Shown piece by piece: positions 27,745 through 37,858 of a stretch of 64,000 nucleotides of DNA. The translations under genes and the position numbers were made by a program. Every line of letters begins with the position of its first letter. Position 1 is the first letter of the stretch. The stretch covers positions 1-64,000 of the forward strand of contig NZ_BMFR01000008.1 in NCBI RefSeq assembly GCF_014638995.1. The letters run 5' to 3'. Origin of the DNA: Virgibacillus oceani (GTDB taxonomy: Bacteria > Bacillota > Bacilli > Bacillales > Amphibacillaceae). The notes beneath the pieces are model-generated. The model saw only the letters and a program-made list of their open reading frames with translations. It had not been told where the DNA came from and ran no database searches.

Positions 27745-29718
27745 ATGCCAGATATACAAAAGAAGCCGACACTTGGCAGGCATTTGTGGATTATCTATCT
27801 GCTATCAATCATTTTGCTTGGTGTTATATGGTATTACCAATGGGTATTAGGACTGTTAATGACTCTATTTTTGGCAGCGTCCTTTTACTATAGTATAAAG
27901 AATGAAAAAACATTATTGAATGAGACAGAAGAATATATATCAACCCTCTCCTACCGTGTGAAAAAAGTCGGTGAAGAGGCGTTATTAGAAATGCCTATTG
28001 GAATTGTCTTGTTTAACGAGGATTATTTCATTGAATGGGCAAATCCGTATATGAATCAATTCACAGATGAGGATACATTAGTTGGAGACTCGCTTAATGT
28101 TCTGTCAGAAGACTTGATTCCGATGATTAAGGAAGGCAAGGATGAAGTTTGGTTTGAACTGGATGATTATGGATTTCAAACAACGATTAAAAAGGAAGAG
28201 CGTTTATTGTATCTGTTTGATCGGACAGCACAAAACCAAATTCAAACCCTTTACAGAAATGAACAGACAGTATTGGCGATTATTTTCTTAGACAATTATG
28301 AGGAAATTACGCAAAATATGGATGATACGTTAAAAAGTCAGCTGAATTCAAAGGTGACATCAGTCTTAAACAGCTGGTCGCAATCATATGGAATGTATTT
28401 AAAACGAACATCGCAGGAACGATTTTTAGCTGTTGGTACAAAAGAGATCCTGCAAAAGCTGGAAAAGTCCAAGTTTGATATTTTGGATGAGGTTCGTGAG
28501 CTGAATGCAGAGCAAAATCTGTCATTAACACTAAGTATGGGTATTGGCTATGGCACCATGGATTTACCGACACTTGGCGAGCTGGCACAATCGAGTCTTG
28601 ACCTGGCACTCGGACGAGGCGGAGACCAGGTAGCATTGAAGGATGACGCCGGGAAGGTCCGGTTTTACGGCGGAAAAACAAATCCGATGGAGAAACGAAC
28701 AAGGGTTAGGGCACGAGTTATCTCCCATGCATTAAAGGAACTGGTAAAAGAAAGTGACAATGTATTGATCATGGGGCATAAATCACCAGATATGGATTCA
28801 CTTGGTGCCGCTATCGGTATTTTAAATATTGCTAAGGTGAACGATGTGGAAGGTTATATTGTATTTGACCGGGATGATGTTGATACAGGTGTCCATCGTC
28901 TTGTGGAAGCAATTAAATCCGAGGAAAGCATATGGCAGTATTTTATTGAGCCGGAAGAAGCGGAAGCAATTGTATCAAGCAGAAGTTTAGTCGTTGTAGT
29001 AGACACACACAAACCATCGATGGTAACAGATGAACGGTTATTAAATAAAACGGAGTATAAAGTGGTTATTGATCATCATCGCAGGGCTGAGGAATTTATT
29101 GAAAATCCAACGCTTGTTTACATGGAACCATACGCTTCATCGACCGCGGAATTAGTGACAGAGCTGCTGGAATATCAGCCGAAAACATTAAAGCTGAAAA
29201 TGGTGGAGGCGACAGCACTGCTTGCGGGAATCATTGTCGATACGAAGAGCTTTACATTGCGTACAGGTTCACGAACGTTCGATGCCGCATCCTATTTGCG
29301 TTCAAAGGGTGCAGATACCGTACTTGTGCAGCAATTTATGAAAGAAGATCTAGATGTTTATATAAAACGGAGCAGATTGGTTGAAAGGGCCAAGGTTTAT
29401 CGCCATTCCATTGCCATTTCAAAAGGAAAACCAGGTGAAGTTTATGGGTCTGTGCTGATTGCTCAAGCAGCAGATACGCTGTTAACAATGAGCGGAATCA
29501 ACGCCTCATTCGTTATCTCCGAGCGGGAAGATGGCAGAATCGGAATTAGTGCAAGATCCTTGGGCGAAGTGAATGTCCAGGTCATTATGGAAAAAATGAA
29601 TGGCGGCGGTCATTTAACAAATGCCGCCACGCAAATAGAAGATACAACAATTGATGATGCAGAAGCACTCTTAAAAGATATACTTGTAGAATATTTTGGA
29701 GGAGGAGACGAAGAATGA
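27745..29718 (+). CDS. gdpP: Cyclic-di-AMP phosphodiesterase GdpP
   Basis: GdpP (YybT) hydrolyses c-di-AMP and so affects cell wall, potassium and osmotic control. The 657 residues show two N-terminal membrane helices (about 14-50), a PAS domain (about 75-155), a degenerate GGDEF domain and the DHH/DHHA1 catalytic part: [15 protein letters not shown] (about 343-358), VVDTHKP, VIDHHRR and the C-terminal [10 protein letters not shown] (about 618). It overlaps rplI by four bases (ATGA). Confidence 0.97.
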   Translation: MPDIQKKPTLGRHLWIIYLLSIILLGVIWYYQWVLGLLMTLFLAASFYYSIKNEKTLLNETEEYISTLSYRVKKVGEEALLEMPIGIVLFNEDYFIEWANPYMNQFTDEDTLVGDSLNVLSEDLIPMIKEGKDEVWFELDDYGFQTTIKKEERLLYLFDRTAQNQIQTLYRNEQTVLAIIFLDNYEEITQNMDDTLKSQLNSKVTSVLNSWSQSYGMYLKRTSQERFLAVGTKEILQKLEKSKFDILDEVRELNAEQNLSLTLSMGIGYGTMDLPTLGELAQSSLDLALGRGGDQVALKDDAGKVRFYGGKTNPMEKRTRVRARVISHALKELVKESDNVLIMGHKSPDMDSLGAAIGILNIAKVNDVEGYIVFDRDDVDTGVHRLVEAIKSEESIWQYFIEPEEAEAIVSSRSLVVVVDTHKPSMVTDERLLNKTEYKVVIDHHRRAEEFIENPTLVYMEPYASSTAELVTELLEYQPKTLKLKMVEATALLAGIIVDTKSFTLRTGSRTFDAASYLRSKGADTVLVQQFMKEDLDVYIKRSRLVERAKVYRHSIAISKGKPGEVYGSVLIAQAADTLLTMSGINASFVISEREDGRIGISARSLGEVNVQVIMEKMNGGGHLTNAATQIEDTTIDDAEALLKDILVEYFGGGDEE

Positions 29719-30161
29719 AAGTTATTTTCTTAAAAGACGTTAAAGGAAAAGGGAAAAAAGGCGAAGTGAAAAATGTTTCCGATGGGTATGCTCGTAACTA
29801 TTTATTGAAAAATAACCTAGCGGAAGAAGCAACCTCAGGGAATATGAAAGCATTAAATGCGAAGAAAAAGAAAGAAGAAAAGTTAGAGCAGGCAGAAAAA
29901 GACGAAGCAATTAACCTGAAGGATGCTCTAGCGGACCTTACAGTTGAATTAAAAGCTAAATCCGGTGATGCAGGACGATTATTCGGCTCTATTACCAGCA
30001 AACAAATTGCCGAAGCATTGGAAAAAGCGCACGGATATAAAATTGATAAACGCAAAATAGAACTAGACCAGCCAATTCGTGCACTGGGCTATACAACAGT
30101 TCCAGTGAAGCTTCATCCGGAAGTATCCGGGTCCGTAAAAGTGCACGTTGCTGAGAAATAA
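29715..30161 (+). CDS. rplI: 50S ribosomal protein L9
   Basis: The 148-residue L9 has the N-terminal RNA-binding domain beginning [19 protein letters not shown] and [17 protein letters not shown], the long connecting helix rich in lysine and glutamate, and the C-terminal domain with GRLFGSIT. Length and motifs are standard. The ATG overlaps the gdpP stop. In most Bacillaceae dnaB follows directly; here a 20-bp repeat array lies between. Confidence 0.98.
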   Translation: MKVIFLKDVKGKGKKGEVKNVSDGYARNYLLKNNLAEEATSGNMKALNAKKKKEEKLEQAEKDEAINLKDALADLTVELKAKSGDAGRLFGSITSKQIAEALEKAHGYKIDKRKIELDQPIRALGYTTVPVKLHPEVSGSVKVHVAEK

Positions 30162-30170
30162 CGCTTTTGC

Positions 30171-30370
30171 GGCTGGATTTCGCTGGGAAGGCTGGGATAT
30201 CGGCAGGAGAGCCGGAACATCGGCAGGAGAGTCGGAATATCAGCGGGAAAGCTGGACCATCGGCAGGAGAGTCGGAATATCGGCGGGAAAGCTGGACCAT
30301 CGGCGGGAGAGCCGTAATATCAGCAGAAGAGTCGGAATATCGGCAGGAGGCCAGCAACATCGCCGCGCAG
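30171..30370 (+). repeat. 20-bp tandem repeat array 1 (rplI-dnaB)
   Basis: About ten degenerate copies of a 20-bp unit, best written CGGAATATCGGCRGGAGAGY, in strict 20-bp register between rplI and dnaB. Examples are GCCGGAACATCGGCAGGAGA at 30211 and GTCGGAATATCGGCGGGAAA at 30271. Unit GC is about 60-65 percent against an AT-rich background. Open reading frames cross it only because the unit lacks stop codons; none has a ribosome-binding site. The rest of the gap (30371-30507) shows no feature beyond the dnaB ribosome-binding site. Confidence 0.95.
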
Positions 30371-30507
30371 TAGCAGCAACCTTTGAACCGGTATATAAAA
30401 AACATCAGAGTGGAATTCAATAGAGTCGGCTAATTTGACAATTTCAACGATCTGACTTCCAACCTCTGACATCTAATGTACTATACCTCTACTAGAGGGG
30501 GGATATA

Positions 30508-31878
30508 ATGAATGAAAATTGGAATAATGATCGGACACCACCACACAATATAGAAGCTGAACAGGCGGTAATTGGTGCAATATTTTTAGAGCCGGAAGCA
30601 TTTTCTGCAGCATCTGAGCTATTGGTTCCGGAAGATTTTTATCGGGCAGGTCATCAGCGTATTTTTGAGACAATGATGAGGCTATCTGATAAAGGAGAAC
30701 CAATTGACCTTGTAACAGTGACGACTTCATTGGCAAACGCAAAAACGCTGGATGAGGTCGGAGGGGTTTCTTATTTAACAGATGTTGCGGGAAGTGTTCC
30801 GACAGCAGCTAATATTGGTTACTATAGTAAAATTGTAGAAGAAAAATCGGTATTGCGCCGTTTAATTCGAACAGCAACAGACATTGTAACAACCAGTTTT
30901 ACGCGTGAAGACGAGGTTGAAGATGTTCTAAACGAAGCTGAAAAGAGTATTTTAGAGGTATCCCATCGTCAAAATTCTGGTGCCTTTAAATCTATTAAAG
31001 ATGTATTAATAGACGTTTATGATAATATTGAAAGCTTGCACCACCAAAGCGCAGATGTTACAGGAGTTCCAACAGGATTCCATGATCTTGATCGAATTAC
31101 TTCCGGATTCCAGCGCAATGATTTAATTATTATCGCTGCCCGGCCATCTGTTGGTAAAACCGCATTTGCGTTAAATGTTGCACAAAACGTTGCAATCAAA
31201 ACAGATGAGAATGTAGCGATTTTTAGTCTGGAAATGGGTGCGGATCAACTTGTATCCAGGATGCTTTGTGCGGAAGGCAATATTGATGCGCAGCGCTTGC
31301 GGACAGGCAGTCTTGAAGCGGATGACTGGGGCAAGCTTACAATGGCAATGGGAAGTCTATCAAATGCAGGGATATATATCGATGATTCACCGGGGATTCG
31401 CGTCAGTGAAATTCGTTCGAAATGCCGTCGTCTGAAACAAGAGCATGGACTTGGCATGATTTTAATAGATTACCTGCAGCTTATTCAAGGAAGTGCAAAT
31501 TCAAAGGAGAACAGACAACAAGAGGTTTCAGAGATTTCCCGTTCATTAAAAGGACTTGCACGTGAATTAAATGTTCCGTTAATTGCACTGTCACAGCTAT
31601 CCCGTGGTGTTGAATCACGTCAGGATAAGCGCCCGATGATGTCCGATTTACGTGAATCAGGAAGTATTGAGCAGGATGCCGATATTGTTGGATTCTTATA
31701 TCGTGATGATTACTATGACCAAGAGTCGGAGAAACAGAACATTATTGAAATTATCATATCCAAACAGCGTAACGGCCCAGTTGGAACAGTCGAACTCGCA
31801 TTTGTAAAAGAATATAATAAATTCGTCGATCTGGATCACCGGTATCAGGAAAGTGATATCCCGCCTGTTCCAGTGTAA
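30508..31878 (+). CDS. dnaB: Replicative DNA helicase
   Basis: The hexameric replicative helicase (called DnaC in B. subtilis). The 456 residues have the N-terminal primase-interacting domain (PPHNIEAEQAVIGAIF, the classic opening), a linker, and the RecA-like domain with Walker A RPSVGKTAFALN (about 213-224), FSLEMGADQLVSRML, LILIDYLQLI-type Walker B and DLRESGSIEQDAD. It lies between the repeat array and purA, the conserved order apart from the array. A strong terminator follows. Confidence 0.98.
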   Translation: MNENWNNDRTPPHNIEAEQAVIGAIFLEPEAFSAASELLVPEDFYRAGHQRIFETMMRLSDKGEPIDLVTVTTSLANAKTLDEVGGVSYLTDVAGSVPTAANIGYYSKIVEEKSVLRRLIRTATDIVTTSFTREDEVEDVLNEAEKSILEVSHRQNSGAFKSIKDVLIDVYDNIESLHHQSADVTGVPTGFHDLDRITSGFQRNDLIIIAARPSVGKTAFALNVAQNVAIKTDENVAIFSLEMGADQLVSRMLCAEGNIDAQRLRTGSLEADDWGKLTMAMGSLSNAGIYIDDSPGIRVSEIRSKCRRLKQEHGLGMILIDYLQLIQGSANSKENRQQEVSEISRSLKGLARELNVPLIALSQLSRGVESRQDKRPMMSDLRESGSIEQDADIVGFLYRDDYYDQESEKQNIIEIIISKQRNGPVGTVELAFVKEYNKFVDLDHRYQESDIPPVPV

Positions 31879-31885
31879 AATTTGG

Positions 31886-31914
31886 AAAACAGTCCTATTT
31901 GGGGCTGTTTTTTT
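31886..31914 (+). terminator. Terminator after dnaB
   Basis: AAACAGTCC...GGGGCTGTTT stem followed by T run (to 31914). Confidence 0.75.
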
Positions 31915-32015
31915 GCCTGAGTTAATTGGTTACGATATAGATATGGCGGTAGATAAATTGTACCTGGTTGATAGAAGCGCAATCAGGTTATATACATACC
32001 TCCCCTCAACTTTCA

Positions 32016-32063
32016 ACATTACCGAACATTTATGTTTAATGTATTACCAATGTTCGTATTTAC
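32016..32063. promoter_or_regulatory. Paired PurBoxes (PurR operator) upstream of purA
   Basis: CGAACATT at 32023-32030 and its inverted copy AATGTTCG at 32049-32056 lie in AT-rich flanks, the inverted PurBox pair bound by the Gram-positive PurR repressor. The second box abuts the purA -35 element. PurR repression with PRPP as inducer is the family expectation. Confidence 0.85.
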
Positions 32064-32064
32064 G

Positions 32065-32093
32065 TTGACTTCAACAAATATTATTGATAAAAT
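32065..32093 (+). promoter_or_regulatory. Promoter of purA
   Basis: TTGACT at 32065-32070 and TAAAAT at 32088-32093 are 17 bp apart, just downstream of the PurBox pair and about 50 bp before purA. Confidence 0.75.
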
Positions 32094-32126
32094 TACTCTG
32101 TTACTTATTAAATATACAAATGATAA

Positions 32127-33431
<1,305 letters not shown>

Positions 33432-33438
33432 AGTTAAT

Positions 33439-33477
33439 AAAAACTCTACTGATGAAACAGGTCAGTAGAGTTTTTTT
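33439..33477 (+). terminator. Terminator after purA
   Basis: A 12-bp perfect stem (33441-33452 with 33462-33473) with seven T at 33471-33477. Confidence 0.9.
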
Positions 33478-33552
33478 AAAGTAAAGAAAGAAATTTGGCA
33501 CTACTTAGCTAGCGACATGGTAAGCCACGTTCAGCTTCAGCGCCCAGCAGTG

Positions 33553-34440
33553 AGAGCCAGAACATTAACCCGAGAGCTGGAACATTAACCCGAGAGCCGG
33601 AGCATCAACCCGAGAGCCGGAGCATCAACCCGGGAGCCAGAGTATCAACCCGAGAGCCAGAACATCAACCCGAGAGCCGAAGCATCAACCCGAGAGCCAG
33701 AACATCAACCCGAGAGCCGAAGCATCAACCCGGGAGCCGGAGCATCAACCCGAGAGCCGGAACATCAACCCGAGAGCCGGAGCATCAACCCCAGTGCCGG
33801 AACATCAACCCGAGAGCCGGAGCATCAACCCCAGAGCCGGAGCATCAACCCGGGAGCTGGAACATCAACCCCAAAGCCAGAACATCAACCCGAGAGCCGG
33901 AGTATCAACCCGAGAGCCGAAGCATCAACCCGAGAGCTGGAACATCAACCCCAGTGCCGGAACATCAACCCGAGAGCCGGAGCATCAACCCGAGAGCTGG
34001 AACATCAACCCCAGAGCCGAAGCATCAACCCGAGAGCTGGAACATCAACCCGGGAGCCGGAGCATCAACCCGAGAGCCGAAGCATCAACCCCAAAGCCAG
34101 AACATCAACCCGAGAGCCGGAGCATCAACCCCAGAGCCGGAGCATCAACCTCAAATCCAGAACATCAACCCGGGAGCCGGAGTATCAACCCCAGAGCCGA
34201 AGCATCAACCCGAAAGCCAGAACATCAACCCCAAAGCCAGAACATCAACCCCAAAGCCAGAACATCAACCCCAGAGCCGGAGCATCAACCCCAAAGCCGG
34301 AACATCAACCCGAGAGCCGGAGCATCAACCCCAAAGCCGAAGCATCAACCCCAAAGCCGAAACATCAACCCCAAAGCCAGCAACATCAACCCCAAAGCCA
34401 GAGCATCAACCCCAAAGCCAGCAACATCAACCCCAGACCA
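33553..34440 (+). repeat. 20-bp tandem repeat array 2 (purA-udg)
   Basis: About 44 copies of a 20-bp unit, consensus CGGAACATCAACCCGAGAGC, in near-perfect register over about 890 bp. Variants are AACATTAACC in the first two units, CCGGGAGCC, and CCCCAAAGCC, which becomes dominant toward the right end. The last units show one-base insertions (CCAGCAACATC). There are no spacers, so it is not a CRISPR. The unit has no stop codon in any plus frame, so long frames reading as INPRAGTSTREPEHQPES-type repeats appear, with no ribosome-binding site. Confidence 0.97.
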
Positions 34441-34508
34441 GCACATAATAGGATATTTCCATATGGTTATACTACAGGTTAAATCATTACGAATTGGGGG
34501 AAAACGAA

Positions 34509-35090
34509 ATGTCGAATTTTTGTCCTGTTCAGTGGCCTGAAGAGGCAACGCCTAATGAGTGGAAAGCCTGCAAAGAATGTGGTTTATATAAGCATGGATC
34601 GCGGATGATTTGGGGTGAAGGAAATCCCGATGCACCTATCATGATTATTCTTGATAATCCCGGTGCACGTGAGGACCGCGAAGGAAATCCTTTTGTGTGC
34701 GGGACTAGACAGACATTACAGAAGGCTGCTCATCATGTTGGGTTAACTAGTCAAGATATATATGTGACATATATCTTAAAAAGAAAGCCTGCACGTGCCT
34801 ACGAAAAGGAACAGACTCGAAAGACATGTATGATTCATCTTAAGGAACAGCTTCAGGTTAAAAATCCTGCCCTGATTTTTTGTATGGGCAATGTTTCTGT
34901 TCAATCTTTTTTTCATAATGCGGAAGTTGATGTCAAATCACTGCGCGGGAAATTACATAATGTACAAGGATATCAAACAGCAGTTGCCTATCACCCATTA
35001 GCCGTTCGCCGCCGACCTAATTTATGGACATTGTTTGTGAAGGATTGGCAATATGTCGCTGACCACTATGAAAAAATTAGAAAAGGCTAA
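34509..35090 (+). CDS. Uracil-DNA glycosylase family protein
   Basis: A 193-residue protein of the UDG superfamily (COG1573, family 4/5-like), which removes damaged bases or acts on RNA or heme in diverged members. Seen are cysteines C21 and C24 (CKECGLYKHG), C64 (NPFVCG) and further cysteines near 106 and 122, which could hold an Fe-S cluster. The motif NPGAREDREGNPFV stands where family 4 has GEAPG-x-EE-x-x-G-x-PF, so the catalytic motif is altered. YHPLAVRR near the C-terminus matches the HPs/a motif 3. ATG 34509 follows GGGGGA. It stands alone downstream of the repeat array. Confidence 0.75.
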   Translation: MSNFCPVQWPEEATPNEWKACKECGLYKHGSRMIWGEGNPDAPIMIILDNPGAREDREGNPFVCGTRQTLQKAAHHVGLTSQDIYVTYILKRKPARAYEKEQTRKTCMIHLKEQLQVKNPALIFCMGNVSVQSFFHNAEVDVKSLRGKLHNVQGYQTAVAYHPLAVRRRPNLWTLFVKDWQYVADHYEKIRKG

Positions 35091-35178
35091 AAGAGAGACA
35101 TTTGTTCCAATTAAAGTATATTTATAACATATTTTTCCATTAAAATAGACAATTGGTCATAAATAGATTGTAGAATTT

Positions 35179-35195
35179 TGTAATACAATTGTAAA
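35179..35195 (+). promoter_or_regulatory. WalR box upstream of M23 peptidase
   Basis: TGTAATACAATTGTAAA fits TGTWAH-N5-TGTWAH, the direct-repeat site of WalR, exactly; another TGT lies 10 bp upstream (35169). WalR is encoded 2 kb downstream. WalR activates cell-wall hydrolases, and the next gene is one. It lies about 245 bp before the gene, so a far upstream promoter or a long leader is implied. Confidence 0.65.
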
Positions 35196-35234
35196 AATAC
35201 AATCAAAATAACCATTATAAAGGTAACAAAAAGT

Positions 35235-35263
35235 AACATTATACACAATAAGGGTATAATGTT
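35235..35263. promoter_or_regulatory. Perfect 10-bp inverted repeat
   Basis: AACATTATAC (35235-35244) and GTATAATGTT (35254-35263) are separated by 9 bp upstream of the M23 peptidase gene. The right arm contains TATAAT, so the repeat may be an operator over a promoter. No regulator is assigned. The rest of 35091-35437 has no gene. Confidence 0.5.
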
Positions 35264-35437
35264 CTTTGATGTATAGTAAAAAATTGGAAAATATTATACA
35301 TTTTGTTTACATTATGTCGTTTTCAGTTTTTTCTTAATTAAACATATGATAGATTAGGAGAGGATGTTGAAAAGCTAATAAAACTGTACAACAGAGAGAT
35401 AAATGTACAACACGTTTGCAAGGGGGATATGATTGTC

Positions 35438-36901
35438 GTGATAGAAGGTAATCAGACAGGTAAGCGTAAGTCGTTTAGCTTACTGAAAAAAACAGCAATT
35501 ACTACTTGCTTAGGCTTAAGTCTTACATTTACGACAGTGTTCGCGGATGAAACGGCAGAACTTGAAACCGTTTATCATGTATACGTTGATGGTGAGCACA
35601 TCGGTAAAATAGACGATAAAGCTGTAGCAGAAAGTGTCATGAATGAAAAAGTTACTGCTGGTCAGGAAAAATTCGACAAATTCGATATGACCATTGGTGA
35701 AAACGTTTCGTTCGTTCCTGAAAAAGTATTTAACCCTACATATAACAATAGTAAGGTTACCGATATATTGAAAACAGAACTTTCCGTAAAGGCAGAAGCA
35801 GTTGAATTAAAAATAGCAGATAAAACAGTTGGCTATTTTAAAGATCAAGAAACTGCCGATGCAGCTTTAAAAGCATATAAAGCAAAATACGTTGATGAGA
35901 AAAAGCTCGAAAAATTAGAAGCTGAAAAAGCTGAACAACAAACACAGGACAATCCGAAGAAAACGGAAGCAAGCCAAGAATTGTCTGTAGGTGATTCTAT
36001 TCTATTAGACGTAACACTATCAGAAAAAGTTTCATTTTCTGAACAAAAAGTTTTGCCGAAAGATATTCTTACGGTAAAAGAAGGTGTGAAGCTTTTGGAA
36101 AAAGGCACCTTAAAGGGAAAGGTGCACAAGGTTGAAGATGGGGATGTACTTGGCGGGATCGCCAGCAGCTATGATTTATCGTTGGAAAAATTACTAGAAT
36201 TAAACCCATCACTTAAAGAAGATTCACTTCTGCATCTTGATCAGGAAATTAATGTTATGGAATATAAACCAATTGTTGATGTGATTGTTAAACAAGAGAA
36301 AATGGCAGAAGAAACGATAGAGCATGAAACAGAGGTTGTCGAGTCAGATGAGCTTTACAAAGGTGAAACAAATGTAAAGCAGGAAGGCAAAGATGGCAAA
36401 CAAATTGTGCACTATGCTATTCAAAAGAAAAACGGCAAGGTTACATCTAAAGAAGCTATCGATAAAAAAGTGACCATTGAACCGGTAAAGAAGATTATCG
36501 TTAAAGGTACTAAAGTAATTGCGTCTCGTGGATCCGGAAACTTGCATTGGCCGACAATTGGCGGCTATGTCTCCAGTAATGTTGGACAGCGCTGGGGCCG
36601 TATGCATAAGGGAATGGATATTGCACGTCCAAGCAATCGAGCGATCCTTGCAGCGGACAATGGCGTTGTTGTTGAGGCAGGAAGAGACGGCAGCTTTGGC
36701 AATAAAATTGTAATCAACCATAACAATGGCATGAAAACCATTTACGCTCATCTATCCTCCATAGGTGTACAGGTTGGGCAAACCGTTGAACGCGGAAGTC
36801 AAATCGGTGTAATGGGGGCAACTGGTAATTCAACTGGTGTTCATTTACATTTTGAGGTCCATGTGAATGGTTCATTACAAAACCCTCAGAAATATTTCTA
36901 A
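35438..36901 (+). CDS. Secreted M23 peptidase with LysM and G5 domains
   Basis: A cell-wall endopeptidase of about 487 residues. The order is: signal peptide (basic KRKSF-LLKK, hydrophobic core, TVFA cleavage area), an N-terminal region with YHVYVDGEHIG, a Lys/Glu/Gln linker, a LysM-like unit (VEDGDVLGGIASSYDLSLEKLLELNPSL), a G5 domain and a LytM/M23 domain. The M23 zinc ligands are seen in RMHKGMDIARP and HLHFEVHVNG, with YAHLSS. GTG 35438 has better spacing from AAGGGGGA than ATG 35429. A WalR box upstream and walRK downstream suggest control by WalR. Confidence 0.9.
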   Translation: MIEGNQTGKRKSFSLLKKTAITTCLGLSLTFTTVFADETAELETVYHVYVDGEHIGKIDDKAVAESVMNEKVTAGQEKFDKFDMTIGENVSFVPEKVFNPTYNNSKVTDILKTELSVKAEAVELKIADKTVGYFKDQETADAALKAYKAKYVDEKKLEKLEAEKAEQQTQDNPKKTEASQELSVGDSILLDVTLSEKVSFSEQKVLPKDILTVKEGVKLLEKGTLKGKVHKVEDGDVLGGIASSYDLSLEKLLELNPSLKEDSLLHLDQEINVMEYKPIVDVIVKQEKMAEETIEHETEVVESDELYKGETNVKQEGKDGKQIVHYAIQKKNGKVTSKEAIDKKVTIEPVKKIIVKGTKVIASRGSGNLHWPTIGGYVSSNVGQRWGRMHKGMDIARPSNRAILAADNGVVVEAGRDGSFGNKIVINHNNGMKTIYAHLSSIGVQVGQTVERGSQIGVMGATGNSTGVHLHFEVHVNGSLQNPQKYF

Positions 36902-36915
36902 AATCCAAAACCAAT

Positions 36916-36953
36916 AAAAACTGACTCAGGTTTCCAAACGGGTCAGTTTTTTT
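36916..36953 (+). terminator. Terminator after the M23 peptidase gene
   Basis: AAAAACTGAC (36916-36925) pairs with GTCAGTTTTT (from 36942), with a run of T to 36953. Confidence 0.85.
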
Positions 36954-37147
36954 GTAGCATAATACACGGATTAGCTATATATAAAGACATTTCCTGCAAA
37001 GTACGATAAAATAGATTAAAGTATGCGATACTATAAATACTTGATTGCTTTATATAGAAATTGGGGGCAAGGTTTCCGGTTGATAATAGCTTACAATCGA
37101 ATACCCTCCAATTATACATTGTTATTTTTAAAAAGGATGTGACTGTA

Positions 37148-37852
37148 ATGAGTCAGAAGATTTTAGTGGTAGATGACGAACAGCCAATTGCAGATATATT
37201 GAAATTCAACTTAGAAAAAGAAGGATATCAAGTGGTTTGTGCTTACGACGGAGACGAGGCAATTGAACTTGCGGAAGCAGAAAAACCGGATCTCGTATTA
37301 TTGGATATCATGCTTCCGAATAAAGATGGAAATGAAGTGTGCCGTGAAATTCGCAAAACACAAACAATGCCAATTATTATGCTGACAGCAAAAGATTCGG
37401 AAATAGACAAGGTGCTTGGACTTGAGCTTGGTGCAGATGATTACGTTACAAAGCCGTTCAGTAACCGTGAGCTTATCGCCCGAGTAAAGGCGAACCTCAG
37501 AAGACAGCAGCAGGTTCCTGATGATACAGTGAAGGCTACGAAGGATATTGTTATCGGCAGCCTTGTAATTCATCCGGATGCATATGCGGTGACTCGTGAC
37601 GGAGAACAAGTCGAGCTGACACACCGCGAGTTTGAGCTGCTGCATTATTTAGCACGCCATATTGGCCAGGTTATGACGCGAGAACATTTACTGGAAACAG
37701 TATGGGGCTATGATTATTTTGGCGATGTCCGGACTGTTGACGTAACGGTAAGAAGACTTCGTGAGAAAATTGAGGAGAATCCAAGCAACCCAATGTGGAT
37801 CGTTACCCGCCGCGGTGTTGGTTATTATTTACGCAATCCTGATCAGGAGTAG
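37148..37852 (+). CDS. walR: Essential response regulator WalR
   Basis: WalR (YycF) is the OmpR/PhoB-type regulator of cell-wall turnover, essential in most Firmicutes. The 234 residues show the acidic pair in VVDDEQP, the phosphorylated aspartate D53 ([13 protein letters not shown]), LTAKD and the K in DDYVTKPF; the winged helix has [12 protein letters not shown] and [23 protein letters not shown] 37148 follows AAGGATGTG; the longer open frame from 37061 lacks a site. It begins the walRKHIJ operon, with walK 6 bp downstream. Confidence 0.97.
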   Translation: MSQKILVVDDEQPIADILKFNLEKEGYQVVCAYDGDEAIELAEAEKPDLVLLDIMLPNKDGNEVCREIRKTQTMPIIMLTAKDSEIDKVLGLELGADDYVTKPFSNRELIARVKANLRRQQQVPDDTVKATKDIVIGSLVIHPDAYAVTRDGEQVELTHREFELLHYLARHIGQVMTREHLLETVWGYDYFGDVRTVDVTVRRLREKIEENPSNPMWIVTRRGVGYYLRNPDQE

Positions 37853-37858
37853 GTTTTT

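Noticed and set aside
30148..30423. 91-codon ORF after rplI
   Set aside because: It reads through repeat array 1 in one of several open frames and starts inside the end of rplI.
33553..34440. CRISPR array
   Set aside because: The units are contiguous 20-mers without spacers, and no cas genes are present in the window.
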